A DNA stretch of 5,299 nucleotides from Cyclobacteriaceae bacterium (GTDB lineage: Bacteria; Bacteroidota; Bacteroidia; Cytophagales; Cyclobacteriaceae). Of this stretch, positions 1-5,299 are shown in pieces; position 1 is the first letter of the stretch; every line of letters starts with the position of its first letter. The translations under genes and the position numbers were made by a program. The notes under the pieces are model-generated. The model had not been told where the DNA came from, made no database searches, and saw only the letters and a list, made by a program, of their open reading frames with translations. The stretch is taken from NCBI GenBank assembly GCA_028289505.1, contig JANQPK010000175.1, forward strand, positions 1 to 5,299, read 5' to 3'.

Positions 1-1212
1 CCTGAAGTAGAGCGCTCGTGTCTGGCAGATTACACTGAGCTAGATCAAGTTCTACGACAGCCTGTTTTTAAGCGGGAATTATTCGTAGATCCGGTAATCA
101 TTGAATCAGTGGAGGTATTGGTGTTGGATAAGAACTGCATGTTCAGAGTAAGGTCCAAAGATGGGGCCGAGGGGATATCGGCCGGGCATCCTTTCATTGC
201 CAAAGGGTCTTACCCTATGGTCCCACAAATATTGGCCCGCCATTTTGAAGGTAAGGACGCCCGTGATTTGGATCAACTGGTTTTTAACGCAGTGGAACGG
301 AATGTTAAAAGTCAGGGTATTCCGCTTAATGTGCAAGTGGCAGGTATCGAGTTTGCCATTCTGGATATGATGGGAAATCTTGTGAATAAGCCAGCGGGAC
401 AACTGGTAGGTGAACTGATCCGAACTGAAGTCCCGATTTATCTGGGTCACCACTTGTCAAGTTTGCGCAATTTGGAACCAGAGGAGTCATTGTTATTGAT
501 GGAAAAGGATGCTGCAGAAACACAAGCCAGGGCCATCAAACTAAGAGCAGGTAGGGGAGACAACCTTGCAACTGATATTGATAATGCCCCGGGTCGAACT
601 GGAAAGCTTATTCAAATGGCCCGTGAACGCTTTGGAGATGAAATGGTGCTAATGATTGACGGTAATGGGTCGTATTCAGTGAAAGAAGCCATTAGGATAG
701 GCAAGTTACTGCAAGAATACCAGTACGAATTTTATGAAGAGCCTGTTCCCTGGGATTGGTATCAGGAACAAAAACTGGTAGAACAAGCCCTGGATATTAA
801 AATGGCAGGTGGGGAAGAGGAGTTCGGTTTACATGCTTTCCGGTATTTGGCAGGTAATAAGGTATTCCAGATTTTACAGCCGGATTTATTTTATTTCGGT
901 GGAATGATTCGTACCATGCAGGTCGCGCGTATGGCAGAAGCAGCTGGACTTCAAATCACCCCCCATATTTCAGGGGGAGGATTCGGGTTTTTGTATATGC
1001 TGCAGATGGTATCGGTATGTCCGGCTGCCTATCAGTTCCACGAATTCAAAATGTTCCATACCCGCGATGCCAATGGTAATGAGATACCCATAGAAAGTAA
1101 GTCCGGTGCTTTTCAAAGCAATCAGGGTAAGATAACTGTACCTATGGGCTCAGGGCTGGGTATTGTGGTGGATCCGGAATACTTGGATACGCATACTGTG
1201 TTTAGCTTATAA
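1..1212 (+). CDS. Enolase-superfamily protein (mandelate racemase/muconate lactonizing type), 5'-partial, probable sugar-acid dehydratase
   Basis: The frame is open from base 1 to the TAA at 1210-1212 (403 residues), so the start lies upstream; a GTG at 109 is internal, because the codons before it already encode the typical lead into the capping domain (PVIIESVEVL, residues 31-40). The N-terminal capping domain is followed by the TIM barrel. Visible active-site candidates, numbered from the first codon in the window, are K180-L-R182 (the usual KxK strand), D220 in IDGNGS, the EEP motif at 246-248, E272 in GGE, the D295/H322 pair (QPD and TPHISGG) and E348. Three acidic ligands for Mg2+ plus a His-Asp dyad fit the mandelate racemase subgroup, whose members abstract the proton alpha to a carboxylate; most are dehydratases of sugar acids. 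The loop between K180 and D220 is longer than in classical mandelate racemase and contains PGRT. The substrate cannot be assigned. The family call is secure; dehydratase activity is inferred. Confidence 0.9.
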   Translation, partial: PEVERSCLADYTELDQVLRQPVFKRELFVDPVIIESVEVLVLDKNCMFRVRSKDGAEGISAGHPFIAKGSYPMVPQILARHFEGKDARDLDQLVFNAVERNVKSQGIPLNVQVAGIEFAILDMMGNLVNKPAGQLVGELIRTEVPIYLGHHLSSLRNLEPEESLLLMEKDAAETQARAIKLRAGRGDNLATDIDNAPGRTGKLIQMARERFGDEMVLMIDGNGSYSVKEAIRIGKLLQEYQYEFYEEPVPWDWYQEQKLVEQALDIKMAGGEEEFGLHAFRYLAGNKVFQILQPDLFYFGGMIRTMQVARMAEAAGLQITPHISGGGFGFLYMLQMVSVCPAAYQFHEFKMFHTRDANGNEIPIESKSGAFQSNQGKITVPMGSGLGIVVDPEYLDTHTVFSL

Positions 1213-1225
1213 GGTTAATAAGGAT

Positions 1226-1252
1226 ATTTAATGATTAAATAATCATATAAAT
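1226..1252. repeat. AT-rich imperfect palindrome after the enolase-family gene
   Basis: ATGATT and AATCAT flank a 4-base AAAT centre, and the outer arms ATTTA and TAAAT also pair, giving 11 base pairs with one bulged A. It begins 13 bases after the stop codon. There is no following T-run, so it is not a good intrinsic terminator. It could be an mRNA 3'-end hairpin or a regulator site for the gene at 1345. The low complexity of the region makes chance pairing possible. Confidence 0.4.
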
Positions 1253-1281
1253 CAAACCCAATGTTTGCTTAAATCGTTAGC

Positions 1282-1320
1282 TTGACTGTCTCTCTTGTTG
1301 TACATTGTAATTGAAATTTG
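1282..1320 (+). promoter_or_regulatory. Possible promoter for the small helical-protein gene
   Basis: The 132-bp gap before the gene at 1345 contains TTGACT (1282-1287) followed 18 bases later by TGTAAT (1306-1311). A degenerate Bacteroidota-type -7 box, GAAATTTG, lies at 1313-1320. None is a perfect match, and the two alternatives cannot both be right. The gap size and the palindrome upstream suggest the gene has its own promoter, but read-through from the enolase-family gene is equally compatible. Confidence 0.25.
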
Positions 1321-1344
1321 TTTCACTTTTAACCACACTAACCC

Positions 1345-1776
1345 ATGTTAGACGAATTAATTAACAGCCTATCTGAAGAAAAAGGGGCTGAACTGGCTTC
1401 ATTAGGAATACCTGCGGATAAAACCGGAGATGTGCTGAATTTGGCAAAAAGCGATCTTATGGATCAATTTAAAAGCGGTGCGGCCAATGATAACCTAGGC
1501 GACCTACTCAGTCTTTTCAACGGAAAACAAGACATCGCGTCAAGCCCCATGGTACAAAATATGATTGGGAGTTATGCGGCGCAACTAGCTCCTAAACTTG
1601 GTATTTCACCGTCAGTGGCACAAAGCGCTGCCACTATGATATTGCCGTCCCTGTTGGCAAAACTGAACGATGCCACTCCGGCCGATGGACTAAGTCAAGA
1701 TAACTTAACGGAACTGATAGGCGGTGCAGGTGGAATTGGAGACATGTTGGGCAAAGTAAAAGGTATGTTTTCCTAG
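1345..1776 (+). CDS. Small Ala/Gly/Leu-rich helical protein, DUF937-like, function unknown
   Basis: This encodes 143 residues from ATG to TAG. I do not recognise a specific function. The composition (many A, G, L, D, S; a single run of predicted helices; no cysteine; no signal peptide or membrane segment) and the glycine-rich end (GGAGGIGDMLGKVKGMF, about residues 125-142) resemble the DUF937/YidB-type proteins found across Gram-negative bacteria, but the match is by general character only. Residues 67-109 (SSPMVQNMIGSY onward) form a likely helical bundle core containing a GISPSVAQ turn. The product is probably cytoplasmic. There is no Shine-Dalgarno sequence before the ATG, as is usual in Bacteroidota. 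A strong terminator follows 21 bases after the stop, so the transcript ends here. No functional link to either neighbour is evident. Confidence 0.8.
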   Translation: MLDELINSLSEEKGAELASLGIPADKTGDVLNLAKSDLMDQFKSGAANDNLGDLLSLFNGKQDIASSPMVQNMIGSYAAQLAPKLGISPSVAQSAATMILPSLLAKLNDATPADGLSQDNLTELIGGAGGIGDMLGKVKGMFS

Positions 1777-1797
1777 CCGTTCCCCCTTGATATGAAC

Positions 1798-1828
1798 AAA
1801 GCCTTTCCGAACTAGGGAAGGCTTTTTT
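1798..1828 (+). terminator. Strong rho-independent terminator
   Basis: GCCTTTCC (1801-1808) pairs with GGGAAGGC (1815-1822) over 8 base pairs, with one G-U, around the 6-base loop GAACTA. Six T residues follow at 1823-1828, and the preceding AAA can extend the stem into the T-run. It ends the transcript of the gene at 1345-1776. Read on the other strand, the hairpin is followed only by TTTGTT, so it may serve the converging lipoprotein gene weakly as a bidirectional terminator. Confidence 0.88.
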
Positions 1829-1857
1829 GATAACTCCACCCTATTGGAGGAATAGCA

Positions 1858-2418
1858 TTAGGGTGTGGATAGGAAAGCGGCTCTAATGTTCCAGTTGATA
1901 TCAGCGAAAGCATAGGCTTCCCAGGAGGTCCCTGATCCATTTAGAATAAGGGCGCCATTAGTCACTTGTGGTCCCAAATCACATCCGACTAGCGGTAGGC
2001 TAGCAGGGTGATCAAAGGTTAAGGTAATCCATAGATCATCATCATCGACCGTCAAACTCTGATCCAAAATGTATCTATTCCAAGCTCCAGCGGCTATCTG
2101 TGAGGATAGATCAGCTGAGTGAATTCTAGCCCCAGGCATATCGTTGTTTGTGGTGCCCTGATAGATGTCGAGCTGACACGATTCTGGACGATTGGCCATA
2201 AAAAATCTTACTTCAGCCAGATCCCCTTGGTTATATTGCCCCACCCGATTGCCTCTAAACTTGACTGCAACCTGATTGGTGCCGGCATTAAGGATAGGAG
2301 CCGATGCGTTAACGCCATCATGATTCAAGATAGAAAGAGGAGCATTGGGCTCATCAGAGTTTTCACAACCAGATCCAGTAATCAGAAAGACTGAAAGCAG
2401 ATAAATAGCAACACGCAT
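1858..2418 (-). CDS. Small secreted beta-sandwich lipoprotein
   Basis: The minus-strand ATG at 2418-2416 gives 186 residues; a TTG two codons upstream is a less likely start. A signal peptide with Arg2 and a hydrophobic stretch at 4-14 ends at Cys18 (ITGSGC), a plausible though not canonical lipoprotein signal. The residues after the cysteine, ENSDEP, resemble the acidic surface-export signals known from Bacteroidota lipoproteins, so exposure at the cell surface is possible. The rest is one beta-rich domain of a type frequent in secreted Bacteroidota proteins: AVKFRGNRVGQYNQGDLAEVRFF (about 51-73), a DDDDLWITL strand (125-133) and the terminal NWNIRAAF motif (175-182). Cys81 and Cys146 could form a disulfide. 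It is probably a binding or adhesion module; no catalytic motif is seen. It is transcribed divergently from the operon at 2621 and converges on the terminator at 1798. Confidence 0.83.
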   Translation of the reverse strand: MRVAIYLLSVFLITGSGCENSDEPNAPLSILNHDGVNASAPILNAGTNQVAVKFRGNRVGQYNQGDLAEVRFFMANRPESCQLDIYQGTTNNDMPGARIHSADLSSQIAAGAWNRYILDQSLTVDDDDLWITLTFDHPASLPLVGCDLGPQVTNGALILNGSGTSWEAYAFADINWNIRAAFLSTP

Positions 2419-2434
2419 AAACAAGAATTTTAAT

Positions 2435-2442
2435 CAAAGATA
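2435..2442 (-). promoter_or_regulatory. Candidate Bacteroidota -7 box for the lipoprotein gene
   Basis: Read on the minus strand this is TATCTTTG, a perfect match to the Bacteroidota TAnnTTTG consensus. It lies 16 bases before the ATG at 2418 and would give a leader of only about 10 bases. I found no clear TTTG at the expected -33 spacing, so the call rests on one box in an AT-rich region. Confidence 0.4.
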
Positions 2443-2493
2443 CATTATCACCAAACCACTCTGATATGGTAACTGTCAATAATTGTACCAGAA

Positions 2494-2509
2494 ACTCCAT
2501 CTCTGGAGT
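2494..2509. repeat. Perfect inverted repeat in the divergent promoter region
   Basis: ACTCCA and TGGAGT form a 6-base perfect inverted repeat around TCTC. It lies between the two divergent candidate promoter boxes, just upstream of the -33 area of the one reading right. The symmetric arms and location suit a dimeric regulator operator; a short hairpin of no function is the alternative. No second copy was noticed elsewhere in the window. Confidence 0.35.
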
Positions 2510-2533
2510 GGATGGCTTTAATGGCCTTGATTT

Positions 2534-2541
2534 TATTTTTG
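2534..2541 (+). promoter_or_regulatory. Candidate Bacteroidota -7 box for the three-gene operon
   Basis: TATTTTTG matches the TAnnTTTG consensus fully. The expected -33 position (2512-2514) reads ATG rather than TTG, a partial match. Transcription would begin near 2548 and leave a leader of about 70 bases before the ATG at 2621. If so, the in-frame GTG at 2543 would be outside the message, which supports the downstream start. Confidence 0.4.
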
Positions 2542-2620
2542 TGTGGGGAATGAATATATTTCAGAGTTGCGGTGCGCCTATTATGTAGATTTATTGATTG
2601 ACGTTAAAATTGAAGAAGCC

Positions 2621-3703
2621 ATGAATAGAAGAACTTTTGCCTCCCATACCATCAAAGGAGCGCTGGCTTTACCCTTTGCTTCGGCCCTGAAACCAGGGAG
2701 TCTTTTTTCCGATGCTCCTGCAGCCAGCAAAGTACCCTTAGGGGTAGATGTACATTCAATTCGGGCTATGAATTGGAAAGCCAAGCAACTGATTGACTAT
2801 GTTATTGGGCTTGAAGTAGATTCCGTTTTATTGAACGGTTTGAATTACTTTGAAAGCTTAGATGAGGCGTATTTGAAAACCCTGAAAGCATCCCTGGACC
2901 AGCACGACATGAGCCTTTATTTTGGAATAGGGGGGCTTAGTGTGAACTCTCCATCATATACCGATGAATTTGGTTCGCCTCAGGAGTTGATTTTACAGGG
3001 CATTCGCATGGCCCGCATTTTTGATTCACCTTCGGTAAATTGTAAGATTGGCAGTCACCGGGATCGGCGTACTGACGGTGGCATTGTAGCCAGAATGGAT
3101 GAGTTGATCAATGAACTGAGGGCCATGCGATCACAAATCCAAGATGCTGGCATCAAGTTCGCAGTGGAAAACCACGCCGGTGATATGAGGTCGGAGGAGG
3201 TGATGCAGGTTGTGGAAACTGTAGGCACCGATATCTGCGGGGTGATGCTGGATCCTGGAAACGCGGTTTGGACCATGGAAAACCCCATGCAGCAACTGGA
3301 AAAACTGGGCAAGCACGTATTGTGCACTAGTATACGAGATTATCGGGTTTGGGAGTCTGAAGAGGGGGCTACCTTAAGTTGGACTGCCATTGGAGATGGT
3401 GCCATGAATTTTCCAAAATACACACAGCGGATGTCAGAGCTTTGTCCTGGAATACCACTACAAATTGAAACCATTTCTAATCTGAAACTGCAAATCCCTT
3501 TCCTGAAGGATGATTATTGGGCAGGTTATCCCGATCTCAAAGCTTATCATTTGCAGGAGTTCTTTACCATGCTGCGAGATGAAAATTCCTTTGAAATTCC
3601 CGTTAATACGGACCTTAAGGGAGCTGCGGCCCAAGCAGACCAAGAGCAGGAGTTGTTAAAGAGTATCAATTATTTACGAAAGCATTGTGCGGCCATACAA
3701 TAA
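2621..3703 (+). CDS. Tat-exported TIM-barrel protein, sugar-phosphate isomerase/epimerase family
   Basis: The ATG at 2621 is chosen over the in-frame GTG at 2543 because it places a twin-arginine signal at the very N-terminus (NRRTF, Arg3-Arg4, then the hydrophobic IKGALALPFASAL) and has a purine-rich GAAGAAG just upstream. That gives 360 residues. The mature part is a xylose-isomerase-like TIM barrel: GVDVHSI (41-47), the VENHAG strand with Glu183, MLDPGN with Asp211 and Asn214, IRD ending at Asp240, IGDG (257-260) and QIETI with Glu283. Glu183, Asp211 and Glu283 are the likely metal ligands. The place where relatives often have a metal-binding His, three residues before Asp240, is Ser237. 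Members isomerise or epimerise sugars or related polyols, but many are uncharacterised. The Tat signal means it folds in the cytoplasm and acts in the periplasm, where phosphorylated sugars are unlikely substrates. It is the first gene of a tight three-gene group. The family is clear and the reaction unknown. Confidence 0.88.
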   Translation: MNRRTFASHTIKGALALPFASALKPGSLFSDAPAASKVPLGVDVHSIRAMNWKAKQLIDYVIGLEVDSVLLNGLNYFESLDEAYLKTLKASLDQHDMSLYFGIGGLSVNSPSYTDEFGSPQELILQGIRMARIFDSPSVNCKIGSHRDRRTDGGIVARMDELINELRAMRSQIQDAGIKFAVENHAGDMRSEEVMQVVETVGTDICGVMLDPGNAVWTMENPMQQLEKLGKHVLCTSIRDYRVWESEEGATLSWTAIGDGAMNFPKYTQRMSELCPGIPLQIETISNLKLQIPFLKDDYWAGYPDLKAYHLQEFFTMLRDENSFEIPVNTDLKGAAAQADQEQELLKSINYLRKHCAAIQ

Positions 3704-4355
3704 ATACATGCAGTTGTGTTTGATCCTGTTGCTGTTGTTTTCAGTGGGGTCTTGCAATACCCCAATAAAGGTTGACGGAAACCTGGAGGAATGGCCGCAA
3801 GGCAATTTTCTCAGTGGGTTGACCGCGCCTTGGAATAAGCTCCCTCAGGATTCTACTAACTTTCAAACCCGAGTAGATGGAGATTATTTGTTTTTTAATT
3901 TCAAGACTGTGGATGAAACACCTTTTACTGTACCTTTTGAAAATGAACTGTCAGTAGCAGCTGGTGATCGGGTAGAATTATTTTTTTCTAAAACCCGGGA
4001 TATGTCAGAGGATTACTACTGCTTGGAGATGAATCCACGAGGTGAAGTTTTAGATTACCGAGCTACTTACTATCGGAAGTTCGATTATGATTGGGATGCT
4101 GGTACCTTAGAGCTAGCTACTATGGAATATCCAAATGGATACCAAGTAGAGGGAAAGATCCGAATCAATGAACTGCAGGAATTGGGATTGGGAAATGAGT
4201 TCTACTTAGGAGTGTATCGGGCTGAGTATCAAGGGCCGGATCAGGTGATTTGGTATTCCTGGATTCTTCCTGAATCCAAAGAACCCGACTTTCATATCCC
4301 TTCTTCCTTGGCCAGGGTTAAATTTGCCCAAGATGGCATTGAACCAGTCAAATAA
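3687..4355 (+). CDS. Lipoprotein with family-9-like carbohydrate-binding domain
   Basis: The GTG at 3687 overlaps the preceding gene by 17 bases and gives 222 residues; an ATG at 3708, 4 bases after that gene's stop, is the alternative. The GTG is preferred because it supplies Arg2 and Lys6 to an otherwise uncharged signal peptide. The hydrophobic segment at 9-19 ends in the lipobox VGSC, so Cys23 would be lipidated. The mature protein reads as a CBM9-like beta-sandwich: IKVDGNLEEWP (27-37) is the typical opening strand and turn, followed by VDGDYLFFNFKTVDETPF (63-80), DRVELFFS (94-101), YYCLEMNPRGEVLDY (110-124), YQVEGKIRI (152-160) and YLGVYRAEY (173-181). No catalytic domain is attached. 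It probably binds a carbohydrate at the membrane, perhaps presenting it to the dehydrogenase encoded next. The family call is good; the ligand is unknown. Confidence 0.85.
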   Translation: MRPYNKYMQLCLILLLLFSVGSCNTPIKVDGNLEEWPQGNFLSGLTAPWNKLPQDSTNFQTRVDGDYLFFNFKTVDETPFTVPFENELSVAAGDRVELFFSKTRDMSEDYYCLEMNPRGEVLDYRATYYRKFDYDWDAGTLELATMEYPNGYQVEGKIRINELQELGLGNEFYLGVYRAEYQGPDQVIWYSWILPESKEPDFHIPSSLARVKFAQDGIEPVK

Positions 4356-5299
4356 AGCCAGCATGTTCAATCCATTATTCATGGTATTGGTGCTAGGTTT
4401 ATGGATCCTTGTTTGCTGCCAACCAATCACCGATGGTAATGTTTTACGGAGGATAGGAGCCGAGTATGATTATCCACAGGGAGAGATGGCCGTTCAACAT
4501 GGCATGCAGTTGTTTAATCAACATTGTGCCAGCTGTCACAACTTTTCTGAGAATGGGATCGGACCCAACCTAACCGGTATTACCACAGCAGTAAATAAAG
4601 AATGGTTGGTAGCGTTTATTCATGACCCTGCAGGTTCTATTGAAAGTGGTGATGAGCGTGCAGTGGCATTGTACGAAAAGTATCAGCAGTACATGCCACC
4701 TTTCCCCATGATAGCAGGGGAAGATATGGAAGACATCTTGGGTTTTATTCACAAATTTTCTGAGGGGGAAAAACGCAATAAGAGCAACAGACCTGGTGGC
4801 TTACTCAATCCCATTCCTGAGAAAATTGCTACCTCTGAGCTGGTACTAAAGCTGGAAAAACAATTCACCGCACCAGCCACTTCGGAGGTCCCTCCTGTTA
4901 CCAGGATCAATAAAATGGCACCCATTCCCGGGGGGCGTCAGTTTATACATGACCTAAGGGGCAAGCTATACGAATTAGTAGTTGGCAACCAACTTGCTGT
5001 TTACATCGACCTGGCAATTGAACTTCCCGAATTTCTAGATAACCCTGGTAAGGGTACAGGTTTTGGCAGCTGGGCCTTTCACCCTGATTTTCAGAAAAAC
5101 GGCTTGTTCTATACTACCCACAACGAACCGGCTGGTACTGCTGAGGCGGATTTTGCTATCCCTGACAGCATAAAGGTAACCCTGCAACATGTTTTATTGG
5201 AGTGGCAAGCCTCAGATCCGACAGCCCCCACCTTTTCAGGTACACGTAGAGAGCTATTAAGGGTTGACATGGTTAGTGGTGGTCATACGTTTCAGGAAC
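4333..5299 (+). CDS. Cytochrome c fused to PQQ-dependent glucose/sorbosone dehydrogenase-like domain, 3'-partial
   Basis: The frame is open to the right edge, giving 322 residues from the ATG at 4333; an ATG at 4363 is the alternative. The 4333 start overlaps the previous gene by 23 bases but supplies Lys8 before the hydrophobic segment (about 12-27). Cys28/Cys29 follow that segment, a poor but possible lipidation site. A small class I cytochrome c domain comes next: heme motif CASCH at 65-69 and candidate axial Met121 in YMPPFP. After a linker, residues from about 195 begin a beta-propeller of the glucose/sorbosone dehydrogenase type, with the GFGSWAFHPDF blade (FHPDF at 249-253) and NGLFYTTH. 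Full-length domains of this family are over 300 residues, so most of it, including the PQQ and calcium sites, lies outside. It would oxidise a sugar in the periplasm and pass electrons to its own heme. It is the last visible gene of the operon. Confidence 0.87.
   Translation, partial: MALNQSNKASMFNPLFMVLVLGLWILVCCQPITDGNVLRRIGAEYDYPQGEMAVQHGMQLFNQHCASCHNFSENGIGPNLTGITTAVNKEWLVAFIHDPAGSIESGDERAVALYEKYQQYMPPFPMIAGEDMEDILGFIHKFSEGEKRNKSNRPGGLLNPIPEKIATSELVLKLEKQFTAPATSEVPPVTRINKMAPIPGGRQFIHDLRGKLYELVVGNQLAVYIDLAIELPEFLDNPGKGTGFGSWAFHPDFQKNGLFYTTHNEPAGTAEADFAIPDSIKVTLQHVLLEWQASDPTAPTFSGTRRELLRVDMVSGGHTFQE

Noticed and set aside
109..1212. GTG at 109 as the start of the enolase-family gene
   Set aside because: The frame is open to base 1, and the codons upstream encode residues that fit the family's capping-domain lead-in. 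The gene is truncated by the window edge.
1834..1850. Short inverted repeat (CTCCA/TGGAG) before the lipoprotein stop, considered as its own terminator
   Set aside because: The stem is only 5 base pairs with no T-run in the minus-strand direction; the hairpin at 1798-1828 is a better candidate.
2119..2394. Plus-strand 91-residue open frame opposite the lipoprotein gene
   Set aside because: The minus-strand frame has a signal peptide and domain motifs; this one shows none.
2543..2620. In-frame GTG at 2543 giving a 26-residue N-terminal extension of the TIM-barrel protein
   Set aside because: It would bury the twin-arginine signal inside the protein, and it lies at or before the candidate transcript start. 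The ATG at 2621 gives a normal Tat signal at the N-terminus.
3055..3327. Minus-strand open frames across the TIM-barrel gene (also 3131-3316, 3458-3643 and 2581-2784)
   Set aside because: They are antisense to a clear conserved gene, with no domain, signal or promoter support.
4570..4752. Minus-strand 60-residue open frame
   Set aside because: It lies inside the cytochrome c domain coding sequence on the plus strand and has no recognisable protein features.

Overview
The window looks like a piece of a Bacteroidota (Flavobacteriia/Cytophagia-like) chromosome. The signs are near-absent Shine-Dalgarno sequences, candidate TAnnTTTG promoter boxes, short-spaced or overlapping genes, several small lipoproteins, and protein families common in that phylum. 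This is inference from style and family content; no marker gene is present.

Left part (1-1830, plus strand): the window opens inside an enolase-superfamily gene (mandelate racemase/muconate lactonizing type, probable sugar-acid dehydratase). Its reading frame is open back to base 1, so its start lies outside. After a 132-bp AT-rich gap with a palindrome comes a small alanine/glycine/leucine-rich helical protein of unknown function (DUF937-like at best). It ends at a strong intrinsic terminator at 1798-1828.

Middle (1858-2620): a minus-strand gene encodes a small secreted beta-sandwich lipoprotein. It is separated from the next plus-strand gene by a divergent intergenic region of about 200 bp that holds a candidate promoter box for each direction and a perfect inverted repeat.

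Right part (2621-5299, plus strand): three tightly packed genes form a probable operon. They encode a Tat-exported TIM-barrel protein of the sugar-phosphate isomerase/epimerase family, a lipoprotein with a family-9 carbohydrate-binding-like domain, and a large exported protein with an N-terminal c-type cytochrome followed by a PQQ-dependent glucose/sorbosone dehydrogenase-like domain. The last gene runs off the right edge and had no complete reading frame in the window.

Taken together, the right-hand genes suggest periplasmic or cell-surface binding and oxidation of a sugar, with electrons passed through heme c. The enolase-family gene may act on sugar acids in the same or a related pathway. 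The substrate cannot be told from sequence. No RNA genes, CRISPR array, insertion sequence or attachment site was seen, and no stretch over 300 bases lacks a gene.
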